64,000 bases of DNA, from the NCBI GenBank assembly GCA_014706295.1, contig JACSVZ010000002.1, positions 103,472,431 through 103,536,430 of the forward strand, read 5' to 3'. Numbering within the stretch: position 1 is the first letter of the stretch; each line of letters starts with the position of its first letter. This DNA is from Lycocorax pyrrhopterus obiensis (taxonomy: Eukaryota; Chordata; Aves; Passeriformes; Paradisaeidae). The translations under genes and the position numbers were made by a program. Shown piece by piece: positions 37,971 to 51,790 of this stretch. The notes under the pieces were generated by a model. The model had not been told where the DNA came from. It saw only the letters and a list, made by a program, of their open reading frames with translations, and did not search any database.

Positions 37971-40900
37971 AATTCTTTCTGCTGGCTGAAATATGCATGA
38001 CTTTTTTCCAAGACAAGCTATTTGGAATTGCTGATCAGTGATCTTTGTTTTGCTGCTGAGGCCAGATTTTTCTGCTGGATCTGTGCCATTCTCTGCAGTA
38101 AAGTATTTGCCCTCCATAGCCAGAGAGTCCTGTGGAGAAGCCATTGAGAATGAGAATCTTCAGTATATCTCTATACACACTACTGCTCACAAGGGAAGTT
38201 TGTAAGTTATGATTTTATTATTTTCTGTGGTTTAACATGACATGAGAACAAAGGTGGACTGTTCTTGTCCCATGTGTGCAGGATGATATTGCCGTCTTTA
38301 TTACTTTGGAACTTCAGGGATTAAAGCTATTTGGCATGTAAGAAGGAGCAACAAGTGACTCTTTAATTAATCCCTGGTTATCACAACAGCTGATAGACAC
38401 AGAGGGAACATTATGTTCTCACACAGAAAACGAAAACAAAAAATCTTTATCTCCTGCATACCATGGAGACTAAAGAAGAGTTAAAACCAGTGTGAAATGG
38501 TTGCAATGAAAGAAAGCTCCGATCATCTTTAGTACTGATTTACAGCCTTTGCAGGACTCTAATCAAGAATGAAATTAACAGTGCAACAATAAGACAATGT
38601 TCTTTGTATTTTTGAACATGCCTGCTCACTGGGGTGTATGTTATCTGCAAGCACAAAATGGACAGAAAACACTGCTCAGCTATTTAGGCCACACATGTGG
38701 CAGACAGCAGCTCAACGAGCTCTAGTTAGAGACAATCTCATCATTTCCATGTTTGACTTTCCAAGATGTGAACTATTGAGGAAGTACACTGGAGAAATGG
38801 CTTTGATTCTGGGTAAGGGTTTACAAAGCATCATGTTAAAATTTTGAGATACAATTAATTGCTCACATGTCTGAGGTATATGAAAAAAAGGTTAAAGTAT
38901 GTGTGGTCTGAATTAGATGTTAGTGTACTTCTTTGAATTTTATTTACTTACAATTAGATTGCTTTCTTTTATGCTTCTTCTTATGACTCCTCATAAGGCC
39001 TGTGATTAATCTGAAGAAACATCAACCTCATTGTATGGAAGGAAATTAAACAAGGACTGTAAAACACAGCTCTCCTTGTATCTGTAATTCCCTCTACCTC
39101 ACTAAATGGCTTACCAATAACAAAATGTATTATACTACAATTCCAAGCTCTGGTTGTCAGAGAATGTGACAAGGTGACAATGGCAGAGCTCAGAGGGCTG
39201 GCAAGGAGAAGGAAGAGAGGAATTTATTTGCAAGATAGTGCTCTAAGATAGAACAGATAAGAAGGCAAGAGAATCATAAGCTTTTGAAGTTTTAACAGGC
39301 TCTGCTTTCAGTTTTGTTCAGGAGCAACACATGGAAGCATATTTCTCCAGCTAAAAACCAAAGACAGCATTTTGAAAATAGAAACATTGTACTGGAAAAT
39401 ATTAAGAAAAAACCCATTTTTTTAAAGTCTTGGTCTTGATACATTCATGATGCAATGATGAAGCTAGCTTCTCCATGAAAACCCCAAAAACCCCAAAAAA
39501 CAACCAAACAAAAATACCCACTTCTGTTCATACAGAGTAGAAAAGTAGACACTAAGATAAGTTAAAATGACAATCAGAAACAGAGAGGATCTCTACTTCT
39601 GTCTGAGGGCAACTATTAGAATAGATAAACGAAGTGTGGGATAACAGTACTTCTGTTGATGCCAACTTCATGAACTTTGTTTAATAATAAAAACCTTAGA
39701 GAACCTTGAATAGAAATATTTAGAGTTCCAGGTATAATTGACTGTATCATGTTCCATTGCAGAACAGTGTTGGGTAAATAGTACCAAAAAAAGTGAAGCC
39801 ATTTAAAATTGATTTTTTTTAAATTGCTGAAAACTGAGGCTTGTGAGGACACCAATTCTATCATCAGTAAAGGTAGTTTAGCAGACCATTGCTGCCAGAA
39901 TAAGACAGTGTCCTACCAGGGAACAGAGTAGTGATATGCAGTTCCTTTCTTGTGTTTTTTAAAGTGTCCATTTTGATATCTCTGGAAATTCAGATCTGTT
40001 CTAAGCATTTCTCCATGAAATCCTGTGATTTCACCACAGAGGATTAAGAATAAGGATCATTAGATCTCAGGCAAAAAAAAATTTCACTCTGAGAAATCTT
40101 TAAATAAAAGAACTGTCTTCTTTAATTGGAAAATTTTATTTACTTTACAAAGTTAAAATCCCCTTCAATTTAAAAATTATCTCACTGTAAAATGAATGAA
40201 CACTCAGTTTCATGTAAAATACCTTCATAATATTTACCAATAAATCACATCTTATCACAACTTGACATTTTTTCCTTCAAAACCGGCAAAGAACCAGTTA
40301 GATTTTTATGCTGCCTTAGCCCACTTCAACTTACCTTGCTCTGTTTTTACTTCAATAACTTTATAAATTGTCTCCTATAGACAGATGCTTTCTATGAAAA
40401 AGCAATTCCTGGGTAAGTCTGTCAGTCTGTCTCACTCCTGATTCTGCCCTGTCTGTTTCCAGCTTTTTGGTTTCTTTCAGCCACACTTGGCAGCATGAGA
40501 GAAGTGGACAAGACAAGCACCTCGCTGAAAACAAGGTGCTCTCCGGCCTAGGTAAGGACTCTTACAGGCAGCTATGAGAGTATGATGTCTCACTTTGTTA
40601 GGCACCAACATCTCATGTGGAACAAAAGTATTTATGGATGTCCTGAATACTGAAAAAAGGGTTTGTGCAAGGCTTGGGAACTTCTGGGTTGGGCTGTGAA
40701 GACAGGCTGTCTCTAGACTGTAGGATATGGGAGTTTTGCGAGGTTCTGAGCTATATTCTGGCTCCCTGGTGGTTGAGTAGAGAAGAGGTAGGCATGCCAG
40801 TATCTGCTGTGCCATTAGTGTTTAGTTGGAGATGGTTAGAGGAAGTCAGGTGTCTTTTGGAAGTCAGGTCTGTACACTTAGTAGAATATTGACCACTTTT

Positions 40901-43900
40901 CCTGGCAGATAAGGGCATGACTTTTCAGACCCGGTACTCTCCACCCAGCCAAACCACCCAGGTCCTGTTAGTGCAGTGGGAAGTTACTATTTCGGATGGG
41001 GGCAGAGGGATGCCTCAAGAATATTCAGCAGCAGCAGCAACTGGTTTGGCACTAGTTTGTTTTGTGCTAACTTAAAAATAAAGAAAGCATTGTTGAGTAT
41101 AAGGTACATGCGGCCTTTTCAAAAGAGCAGTCTTAATATTGAACTTTCCAAATTAAGTAGAAAATCTTCAAGTTGACATGAGGACTGAGTCATACTGCAT
41201 GCAAACAGGAAACAACAGGAGGCTGGTCCCTAAGAAACTGTCTCAAAATATCAGTTCAAATAAACAGCCTGACTAGGCAGTGGTGTCTAAAATTTCATTA
41301 TGTAATCCTATTTTTCAACATTTTTAAGCAACAAACATGTGGGCTAAACAGTAGGTCATTACCTTAGTGAAAATTTAACTTCTGATATTTGCAAAATCTG
41401 CTGCCTGAAAAACATGCACTTTTCTTTTCTGGTCCCAGAATGTTCTAGAAAAGTTCTAAAGATAACTTGACATTTACTTTTGTATTTGGGTATGACAGGA
41501 TTTGGATTTCAAAATCAATGCAGTAAGAGCCATATAGAGAGGTAAATTATCTACCAAGAAATCTTGCTGCTTTTTTTTCCCCAGATCCTGTGTAGATGAC
41601 AATACAGTATAAAAAAACCTGCAAAAGCCTTTATTTTTAGCTATGCTACTGAAAAATATTTACATTAATATATTTCCACCAGGTGAACTCTGGCTTCAGT
41701 ATCACTAACTGGGTACTATTCCAAGACAAGCAACTTATTGTACTCGCTCATAGAAAACCTCCTTTCAGTTCTTACTAAGGAAGAGGCATCTTCCATCAGA
41801 GAGTACCTAACAATGGAGTTAAGTTGTAAAGGAGACTGCACAACACCTAGAAGATGTATGCCAGCTTACCCAGCACATCTCACCAATACAAAAACAAAGT
41901 GCATGAAAATCTGTAAGTGAACAACTAAGGGACAGGGTAATTTAATTCATGTCATATTTTTCTTCTCCCATGGCAAGCGAATTACCATGAGATGATTGGC
42001 AAAGTATCCTTTGAATAAGAAATTGAATTTATAGTTTTGTAATTTGTTATCTTGACCTTTACATGTGTTTTTGCAAGTTTTATTGGAGGCAGCGTTAAGG
42101 TTCAGCAGTTTATGTAAATGATATTGAGGTTAATGAGGCATGAAGGATTATATGGCACTGAAGAGCTGGCTGGATCTTTTAATGGTTTATCTCTAGGCTT
42201 TCTACTGTTTGCAGTAACAAAATGGCACATTTCAGGGGAGGCTGGAAGAAATTTCTTCGGGTTTCTGTTATGTTAACTGTGTACTTTTTAACATATGTTC
42301 TGTCTTTTTTGAAAACATCCTTTAAACTAATAGTAAATGATATTTGTAATAAGGACAAGATAGTCAGCTGATATAAATAAATATTTCTCAGTCGAACTGA
42401 GATCAGAGAGGGTTTTCTTTCCCTCTAAAATCCCTTCTTCAATATGCCTCAAATTTTATGAGCTAATAGTTCTGTTAAAATATTCTTGCATGAATGTAGG
42501 GGTTCAGGTCAGAGCTCTATGCAAACCCAGCTTTCCTCCCCAGTATATGTTCTCCTATTTCCACTGTTCTGTAATGTTCCCTTTATTTGCCCCTTTTCAA
42601 GGTGTCTTTTTCCAACCTGGAAAAAAAAAAAAGGTTTCTGAGATCCAAAGCTATTCAATGCTAAATCTGAGAACACCTGGATTTTAAAAAAAATTAATGT
42701 AGAAAAGTAAAGATTTATCTGGGCCAAATGTTGAACTAAGTCCTTTACTGGAGTCAAGGGAGCAGGCTGAGTTATCCCAGAGATTGACTCATTCTTAGTT
42801 TGATTCTCCTAACTCTCTTAGAAAATTTCAGCACTGGCAGGAGCTGAGACAGACATTCTGGAAAACCATCTCCCTATGAGTGTGAAAATCAGGCATTCAA
42901 TAAAAGGCAAACTTCATTCTTAACTGTAAATTAATTATCGCAACCATGTAAGTAAAACAGAAAATCAGATAATTATGAAATTAAACCAGTTTTGACTATG
43001 GCAGTTTCAATACAATGTCAAAGTGACTAAAAATAATAAGTACATGTGCTGTTGCATTAAAAAAAATACAAAAAGAAGTCTCTACTTTTGATTAAAGAAC
43101 TTATCTTTTTTGATCTTTTTTGAACTAGCCATCACTACGTTGCAATAGAGTTCATTATTGTTACACATGCTTTATTTTCACTGAGAGCTGACTGTTGCCA
43201 AAACCAGACCTGAGCCTGTACTCAAGACCATCTTCTCCTAATGTCTCTGTCATCTGGACCCCAACACATGTGCAGGCACAACCTGCTGCTGAGCTCTGAA
43301 ACAACCTCCATAGGAAAAGGATAAACACACCTGGAAAATCAGCACAGGGCCAAGACCTTTCTGCCACCCAGAGAGCAAGATCTGTCCAAGTAAGGGATCT
43401 CTGCAACTCAGGGCACAGATGATTTACACTGGTCTCAGAGATGCTGTGTGGATGATTTGCCTCTGAGCTACCAAATACCTGAAGAAAAATTATAACGCAT
43501 GGTATTTGTCATGAGAAAACAAATGCTTGGGCCCATACTTAGCTTCCACAAGAGACTTTGCCAACAGGATGAACACATGAGTTTTGCCATAATGACCATA
43601 CAAGTGCTCACTGGTAACAAATTTAATGCACTGAGAAGCTTGGGGGATGCATTAGAGCAGTTGGCTTAATAAAATGAGCTCCTCTCAAAAGGAACTCTTC
43701 AAAGAGACCACCAAGATTCACTGCCATTGTGAATACAGGTTCAATCAGACTTCTCCTTTAAAGAATGCTAGATCACTCCTTTGGAAATAAATGTGATCTC
43801 TGTGTTTTCAAGTGAAAGAGTGGGTATGGCAAGTTAAGATAGATGAAAATTAGCTGAAAATACTGCCTGGGCTTTACAGCAGTTTTGGTAGTGTAGCTCA

Positions 43901-45350
43901 CTAGGGGCTGTTGGGGAAATGAAATATGTGGTGACAGGCAAAGTTCTGTCCAAAGAGGAAACTGGGAAGATGGTAAGCAAAGATACTTTGCTGTCCATGC
44001 ATCAGTGAGTGGCACTGAGATGGTGTTAGCCAAAAGTTAGTGGCATTGACTAGGAAAAATGGCCAGCTTTCTTGGTGAAGGTAAGTTATTCCCAGACAAA
44101 ATCATTAGGATGCTGAAGAAGTATGAAGAGATAAAACAAAGCCAGAGAATTTGGTAAACATGACAGCAGATCACACTGACAGGATAAAAGCATAGTAATG
44201 GACACTGGGGGTAGTAATTCACAGTACTTCTATTTGTCAATGGTAGGTAAATTAACTGTGATTATACAGGACAAAGACTTAGGTGTGACTGTGGGCAGCT
44301 GAGTGAAACCATCTGCTACAGTTCAAAGGACCTCTTAGTTTCTTCCAGGGCAAGGCACAAGATTGCAGGAGCTGTTTATGAAACAGTTACTTAGGTCAAC
44401 TTTGTGCATTGGGGCATTGCTGGTCTAATCACCTCTGAATCTCATCTGACGTATGGTGTAGGCATGTGAGGAAATGCGTGGAGGGAGAAGGTGCTCAGGG
44501 TATAGCTGTCTGCAATAAGATTTGCAGTCAGTCGTAGCTTTTACCAGCTTGTTTCTTCCCACTGGCAGTTCCAGATCCCACAGCTCAACTAAGTCTTTTG
44601 CAGTGTCACTGTGGTGCTAACGTCTGTGAGAATTTGTGACTGTATTGAAACAATCGTGCTGGCTTCCCATCACAGCAGATCTTGACATCTGGAGGAAATA
44701 TTGGTAGCTAAAGGCACAGGCAAAGCTGCATCAACATCTGCGACAAATGATGAGTCACAGTCCTCTTGCAATACTTCTAGTATAACATGGATTAATAAAA
44801 AAACCAGTAGTGTTCATGCTGTCACTCAAACAAGGTTCTGTAACACCTTCTAGGTACTTTTCCAGTATGAGGAGATGTTTGTATGGAGGTCTAAGAAGCA
44901 GAGGTGCAAATCTGTTTTTCATTGACACCCTCTTTCTCAAACTGCCTCTACACAGCACACATCTGTTAACATTTTGGGAACTCACTATCATAACCTGTTG
45001 CAGGGAAAAAAAAGGGAATAGAAAAACCACACTAAATCATGGTGAGTGTATCAATGTGGTTGTCTTTAATTCACTTGTTCAGAATTTCACATAATGCTTA
45101 AGAATTTTGAAAGGTTTCCAGAAGGGAAAGGGGAAGGCAAGAATCATTCTGTAGATTTTTTTTAAGTTTCAAAAATGTTCCTTCTCAAAATAAAGACGAG
45201 GCATACTAATCTGAAGAAAATTATGTAAACAAGGAAGATTTAACAGGGTTTTTTTTCATTGGGGAATGCTTTAACATGTTCAAAACATGCTATTTTAATT
45301 ATCTGATGTAAAATGCTGCTAAACTGTCTTTACAATATACATTAACTTAA
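37971..45350. other. Unique sequence, no gene recognised
   Basis: More than 7 kb without a repeat family or gene that I can identify with confidence. It includes an A/C-rich patch at about 39479-39520 and a run of A at about 42620-42631. A faint LINE-like trace near 44270-44330 was considered and set aside. Frames are at most 112 codons (minus, 40477-40815) and unassigned. Confidence 0.5.
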
Positions 45351-45608
45351 TGTCATGGTTTTTAGCCTAGCTGGAAATTAAACACCACACAGACGCTCAC
45401 TCAACCCCTCTCTTCCTCACCCCACCCTGGTAGAATGGGAAAAAGAATAAAAGTAAAACTTGTATGTTGAGATAAGAACTGTTTAATAATTGAAAAGAAA
45501 TACAATAATAACAATAATAAAAAGAGAAAAAACAAGTGGTGCACAATGCAACTGCTCACCACCCGCTGACCAGTGCCAGATCCCAGAGCCCAGACTGGCC
45601 AGGACACT
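45351..45608 (-). mobile_element. 3' half of a songbird-type LTR, minus strand
   Basis: The plus strand starts TGTCATGGTTTTTAGCCTAG, the reverse complement of the LTR 3' end. It continues through CACTCAACCCCTC, TATGTTGAGATAAGAACTGT and an AAT/AAC-rich tract, to TGCTCACCACCCGCTGACC, and stops near GGCCAGGACAC. This is the same or a close family to the solo LTR at 13933-14549, in the opposite orientation. The promoter half is missing, so it is truncated. I see no target duplication, as expected when one end is lost. Confidence 0.8.
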
Positions 45609-47113
45609 TAAAATAAAAACTAGTCCTGTCAAAAAAAAACCCCCCAAAAACTTCTATTTAAACATGTAATTAAACGGGAGGAATAGCAGCAGCAAAAGGT
45701 ATTTTAAAATGGAGTAGTCATACAGGAGCCACCTGTATCTCTTACAGAAAGCTTTTGTAGGATGCCATTGCATTCTGAGGTTAAAACAACTACTTGCTAG
45801 AATTTCCTAAGTAGATCTAGGAAAACGATGCTGGCGACAGGCATCTTCAGGCATTCAGGTTTACAAGACCCCGTAAAGCTTGAGACCTTGTGCTCACAAG
45901 CTGATGTTCTCAATTTCATCTTTCGCTGTCCAGCTCCAGAATCGTTAGCTCTTTCCTTTGCCTCTAATGCTCAGCCATATCGCTTGTGATGGCCCCAGTG
46001 CTGAGTGATGAAGGTTTTGGTGGTGAAATACTTTGGGGCCCCATAATGGCTTCCCTAATGGATGGGTTAGCTGCCAAGAGTAAAAAGGCTCTGGAAGAAC
46101 ACATTTGGGCTTGCTGGATGAGCAGAGAGTAGGGGACCAGACCTGTGAGTTTCAAAGTATTAAAGCCTTAGTTCGAACATATGCAAGACTTGTTTCAGTC
46201 ATCACACACCAGTAACTATGCTAAAGGAGGATTTGGTACACCATATCACTGTGAACCCCACAAAACAGGGTCTCTCCCTTCTCAGCCAGGCTGAATGAGA
46301 TACAAGCATCCTTACCATGGTGTTGTGTACAAAAAAAGTTCATTTATTTCAGCCTGAGGAAATAAAATGTTGTTAAATCTAATAGAAATCAGATGTATGC
46401 TGCATACAAAAATACAGATTGTTCTAGATATTGTTCAGATTCATAACTCAGGCTGTTAAACAGAGATTGCTTCCCTTGAAAATGATGCTACACTGATCTG
46501 CTGCTATATCCTAAATGTCTGGGGGTAGGAGACATTTTTCAATCACTGTGCTGGTGCCAGATTTTTTTGATTTTAATTATTGGCACATTCAATTCACAGG
46601 AAGATCTAAAAAAAGAGAAAGTTATGGAACTCTGCCAGAATTATGTTACTGGATTTGATTCCTCCTGATTACGATTAGGAATTGAAATTAATATTCATGC
46701 TGTATTTGTTTCTCCAACTTTTCACATTTAATGCATTTTAAATCAGCTATGCTGGCATCGTCTGTGTGAAATAGTTGCACAAATGTCCAGGATTCTCCAG
46801 TCATCTTAGCCATGCCAAGCATAGTCTCTTTAAAAAGACAATGTTTTCCACTTCCATTGGCAGAGCAAAGTTGTCCATCTCTTCTGGGATGTGAATGTGA
46901 CTAGTAATGGAAAGTGGTAGTTAATTTTAAACTGTCTCATTCAGAAAACCTGAGATCTTGAGACATCCTCAGATTTTTTGAATTGCATCAGATGGCTTAC
47001 AAGCAGCACATTCCTAATGACATATATTTAAAAAAGAAACTGCTTGAGACAACTTGTCAGAACTTTTAGTGCAAGTTGAAGCTAAGGCATAAATTAATGT
47101 AAAACATTTTCTA
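45609..47113. other. Unique sequence, no gene recognised
   Basis: I see nothing classifiable between the LTR fragment and the nested CR1s. An A-run followed by CCCCCC lies at about 45630-45650. Confidence 0.6.
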
Positions 47114-47537
47114 AAATCACAGAATCATTCTGATTGGAAGGAAAGTCTCGAGATCATCTGGTGCAACCTTCTGCTCAAGCAGAGTTAGAGTAAGTTTCCC
47201 AGGTCTGTGTCCAGGCAGCTATTGAATATCTCCAAAGATGGAAACACCACAACTTCTCTGCACCGACTCTTTCAGTGTTTGACCACTTCCACAATAGGAA
47301 AAATGCCTTCTCGTGTTCAGATAATTTTTTTTTTTTTTTTTTTTGCTTTGTACCCGTTACTTCATGTCCTGTCATTGGGCACAAGAGAGGAAAGCTTGGC
47401 TCCCTCATCTTCATTCCCTCCCATCAGGTATTTAGACATAATGAGATACACCTGAGCCTTCTCTTCTCCAGGCTGAGCAGTCCCAGCTCCATCACTCTCA
47501 TATATAAGATGTTCCAGTCTCTTAAGCATCTTTGTGG
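47114..47537 (-). mobile_element. CR1 LINE, 3' part (host of a nested insertion)
   Basis: This is a minus-strand CR1. The plus strand starts AAATCACAGAATCATTCTGA, passes AGTTTCCCAGGTCTGTGTCC and GTTTGACCACTTCC, carries a 20-base T run at 47325-47344, then CTTCTCTTCTCCAGGCTGAG. It breaks off at ...AGCATCTTTGTGG (47537). The element resumes at 47811 with CCCTTTGTTGGACTC, exactly where the family sequence should continue. The whole is one CR1 split by another. Confidence 0.9.
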
Positions 47538-47810
47538 AAAACAGAAACACCTTCACAGGACAAGAGGAAATGTCCTCAGGTTACTCCAGGAGTATTTTGG
47601 ATTAGATATTAGGATCCATTTCTTCACAGAAAGGGTTGTAAAGCATTTGAACTGACTGCCCAGGGAAGTGGTGGAGTCACCATTTCTGGAAGCATTCAGA
47701 AAACTTAAGGACATGGTTTAATGGCGAACATGGTGGCATCACTATGTTGACGGCCAGATGTGATGATCCTAACCATCTTTTCCAATCTTACCAATTCTAT
47801 GATTCTCTTT
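47538..47810 (+). mobile_element. CR1 LINE inserted into another CR1
   Basis: This plus-strand CR1 is about 273 bp. It begins near AAAACAGAAACACCTTCACA, continues ACAAGAGGAAATGTCCTCAG, ATTAGATATTAGGATCC and ACTGCCCAGGGAAGTGGTGG, and ends with the tail ATTCTATGATTCTCTTT. It interrupts the minus-strand CR1 on both sides. No target-site duplication is visible: the host reads through cleanly if this block is removed. It is necessarily younger than its host. Confidence 0.9.
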
Positions 47811-48008
47811 CCCTTTGTTGGACTCAGACCAGCATGCCCATGTCTCTTTTCTGCTGGGGACCTCAGAACTGGGCCCAGCTCTTCATATTGGTGTGTGTCA
47901 CCAGTGCTGAGTAGAGGGAAAGGATCGCATCCTTCCATGGTCTGATGACCCTTGTCCTTGCAGGATGCTACTGGCTGCCTTTGCCATGAAGGCACACTGC
48001 TGGCTCAT
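47811..48008 (-). mobile_element. CR1 LINE, 5' part of the split host
   Basis: This continues the minus-strand CR1 beyond the insertion, from CCCTTTGTTGGACTC through CTGGGGACCTCAGAACTGG, CACCAGTGCTGAGTAGAGGG and AAGGCACACTGCTGGCTCAT. In the element's own direction this is ORF2 sequence upstream of the insertion. Its 5' break is at about 48008. In-frame stops are present and the element is dead. Confidence 0.88.
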
Positions 48009-50332
48009 AGTTCCCATTACTTGATATTAATATCATTATGGCTTACCATTAAATTCACTGCTTACGTAGAGTAATAGGAGACCCGACTTATTTAAAAAGA
48101 ATATAGAGATATTTAAAACATTTTTTTAAGGTAGAAATAAGTGAGGTTTAAGTGAAAGAAAGCAATATATCTCTTACCTAACCTAAATTTTTTATTCTCT
48201 CATTTGAACAAAAACTACTCTGATTTCATTCATATAAGGAGTGTTTTGAAAGTGTAAAATTCAATGCTTTGAAATGGCAAACAAGAAATCATGCCAGAGC
48301 TGAAAATACTGCTGAATTTTTTCTTAGAACTCAAAGGCTGTTCTCATAGTTTGCAGACACATCTCTAGGAAATAAAAGAACTGTCAGAAGGAGAATAGCT
48401 TTTAAAATCTTACTTTGAAATCCATTATTTGTGAGATTAAATACTTAGGGCTTGTCTTGAGAAAACAGCAATTGAGGCCTGCCATTAAACTCCTTTGTAA
48501 CTGTGCCTTAGTTTTGTTTCATAGGCAAAGTTAGGGAACCTCACATGAGCACCGACACTAATCCGGTGTGGGTCATAAAGCATGCAGCAGCTTAAGTCCT
48601 CTGAATATACAGCTTGAAAACGTGTAGTATAACAGAATTATCTTTACAATCCAGTGGTCCTCAAAATGTAGATTTTCTCAATAACCACAAGGCTTCCCCT
48701 ATTTCTCTCTCAGGGCCTTGATTCAGAAGAACTTGTGACAGTCCCCCGTTTCTTCATTGTGAGTCACATTAATGTACTATACTAAAGAAAAATGCCAAAT
48801 TCATATGAAGGTGCTTAACTTCGGAGGACACTGGAGCAACAGTGTCATTAACTGGAACAAACAACTCCAGAGTTACGGTGTTGGCATCCCTGACGTTTCT
48901 CACCAATAATTTGAGAAATTTCTTCATTAATGTGAAAACATAAAATCAAAGAGATGACAACATTTATACTCTGATCATGCACTCAGTCTCTTCACGGAGA
49001 CATTTAAAATATAAAAGTTCTCTAGTGTGAGAATTATATAAATCAGGTGTATATAAGAATCCCAAGAAAAATGTAAAGCTAAGTCATAAACACAACTCAT
49101 TAGAACTTTTCCACACAGATATACTTTTTGCCTTGAAGGTCAATCTGGAATCATCTTGAGATTGAGAAAAATGCTTGAATAGCATAGTTGCAAACCTAGA
49201 ACAAATATTTCCAGTCAGTCATATTTTCTTCTGCTTTTCAGTTTTGATGGTAAGGGTCTAAGAAACAACATGAATTCCTTTCTCTTCATGAACCATCATC
49301 AAAATAAGGAATTTTTATTTTCTCTTTTCAGTACTCACCTCCCCATCCTTGTCTTCATTTAGCTGAATGAAAGAATCTAGGACTTTAATTTATACACAGG
49401 ACATATTTCCTCAAGAGAAAGAAAAAGTGGAAAAAAATAAGAGAGAAAGAAATTATAAATATGGACCCTTTGGGAAACAACCTAGACTTTAGTGAAGGAC
49501 AGAGTGCATTGGCTGCACATTATCTGAAATACTCTCTAGAACACCCTAAGGTAACAGATCCTCCAGATGCTCCAGCCATGGAGTAGACGTCGTGTCTACT
49601 AATCCACTTTAGAAAAACTCCTTACCAGCTGGGAAGCATTACCATAAGTTCATTACTTTCAGATGATGTGTTATTGAAGTTCTCTGGTCAGTCTCCTTTT
49701 AACTCAGCAATGAGATTTCTCAAAGAGAGACTATGAAAGCATATGTGCAACATCGCCCAAAGTACCTTTGCTCTGCAATCAAGAGTTGTCTCCACAGTCA
49801 TAAGAGGTAAACCTGGAGACACTAAAATACTTTGTATTGTCATATCTGACTTCAACATCAACAGATTAATTGTTCCCTGAACACTCTGATTCCCTGGTTA
49901 GTAAGGTAATTGAGAACACTCAGCAGACAGTATTTATTGTTATGATGTCAACCACTAAACATTCTAGTATGAGAGTATATTTTTCAGAAAACAAATCAAT
50001 GCAACAACTAAATTGCATGACACTGAAAAGTAAAAAAGTCCTTTTTTACCTGCTTTATTTGACTTCCTAATGCTAATTGCATAAAATTATGTATAAAGGT
50101 GATCAAGCGTAGCCTTACACAACTACAGATTCACAGTGAACAGCTTTATTCAGCACATATTTTTATCCTGTTTTCTTTCTTCTTATATTCCTTCCATTCC
50201 TTGTTCTGATTTCTGCAGGAGTATGTCCTGTCCTTTGAAATCCTAGATGCTCTCACTTGGATTGACTCACATGTAGAATCCTCAGGGTAGTAAAACCTGG
50301 AGTCTTGACTTCCCTCCTCTGCCTCTGTGGAG

Positions 50333-50353
50333 ACAGATAGATAGATAAATAAA
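50333..50353. repeat. (GATA)n microsatellite
   Basis: A short run of about four GATA units (GATAGATAGATAAATAAA). Simple repeat. Confidence 0.8.
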
Positions 50354-51752
50354 CTCAGAAGACACATTTCCATTACTCAATTAATGGGATTAGATTAATT
50401 GCTTAGTTTTCATCATCACGCAGAGATCATGACAAAGGGTGTCATCCCTGGCTCCTTTCCTTCTGCTAGAGGAAAGGCAGGCTCTAGCATTTATTTCTTC
50501 CAGATTGGACTGGGATAGAACAAGGGACCAGCAAGAGTCCTTGCAATGGATAACCACCCTCTTCATCATTCAGCCACATGAATGATGCCACCATCTTCAC
50601 AGATTTAAAAATTAGGTGAAATGAAAACATTGTTGCTGTAGGCTTCAGTATCTTTCTTGCTGGACAGGATGATGATGATGTTACTCTGAGTGGTGAGCCC
50701 AATGAAGAGGCTATAATCCACAAAGTATGGAGGAGTAGCGTGTGAAGCTTGTCCTAATACATGGTGAAGTTCAAATAGCTGAGGCAAAGAATAACTTTTA
50801 ATTTGCTACAAGGAAACACACATCAAGACCCAGGAGATTTTTCTTTTTTAAGTAAACCAGTTCACAGCAAATGATCCCACCAGAAGTGTCTACCATGGTG
50901 TGACAGGGATCTCTAAACTATCTCCAAATGAACTGATGCAACTCTAAGGAGAAAGTAGAGCTGAACAGATACATTGGCTTGGAGCTTAAGTGGAAGAGTT
51001 GTGGTAGTGTGGCATAGAGTCCAGGTGCTTATCAACTCCTATCTCCACATCTCTCTCACCCAATGTTAGCTTAGGCATCTTACTACACACGAATGTGTTT
51101 TTATCCTTCAGGGAATTTCTGCCCTGCTGGGAGCATGCATATGAGTAATTCCTTTCTATTCAGTACAAATGAGCTGGCAAGAAGCTGCAGAAAACTGCAA
51201 GAGTTTAATTAGCTGGTTCAATGATACTATTTTCAAAATATTTTCCCTAAGGCACATAGCTCTGCATCGCCTTCTGAAGCCTTATCCTTGGCCCCTGAGT
51301 ATTCTGCTGGAGTGCCATGGGTTCAGTCTGATGCCATCTTGCAAGACAAGCATTAATGAGACTTTGATGAGCACTTGGACATGCACTTAGATGAAAGCCC
51401 TATTAAAGAAAAGGGGAGCTTTTCATTTGACTGGCTTTGGATAAAGCTTTCAGCATTATCAGAAGCTGTGAGTTATCTCACTTCAAAAAAAGGTTTTGAA
51501 AATATGTTAGACACCATCAATAAACTTACTGATAATGTAATAAATAAAAATTGGTTGTTATAAGCCAATACTGGGATTCAAACAGCTAAACTTTATGAAA
51601 ACAGTATAATGGTGATTAAATCTTCAGTGACAAGTGTAATTTGAGGTAGCAAAAATGATTGTAGCTTTTCTTTCATCTCAAAGCAATGGCTATCACCAGA
51701 GTTCTCCATTATTGCGGCTATATTTTATATAATAAATTTTAACTATAATTCA

Positions 51753-51790
51753 TATATCTATATATCTTTATATCTATCTATCTATCTATA
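51753..51790. repeat. (TATC)n microsatellite, imperfect
   Basis: TATC and TATATC units run for about 38 bases, ending in four regular TATC repeats. Simple repeat in an AT-rich setting. Confidence 0.85.

Noticed and set aside
39479..39520. CCCCAAAAA-type repeats resembling telomere units
   Set aside because: Only two or three irregular units in A/C-rich low-complexity DNA, and not the vertebrate telomere repeat.
44260..44460. Possible ancient LINE ORF2 trace (short Lys-Asp-Leu-Gly-Val-like stretch near 44272)
   Set aside because: Similarity to CR1-type ORF2 lasts only about 50 bases before it fades. Too short to call without an alignment.
47275..47655. Plus-strand open frame of 126 codons
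   Set aside because: It crosses the junction between two oppositely oriented CR1s and includes the T-run, so it is an artefact of the nested repeats.
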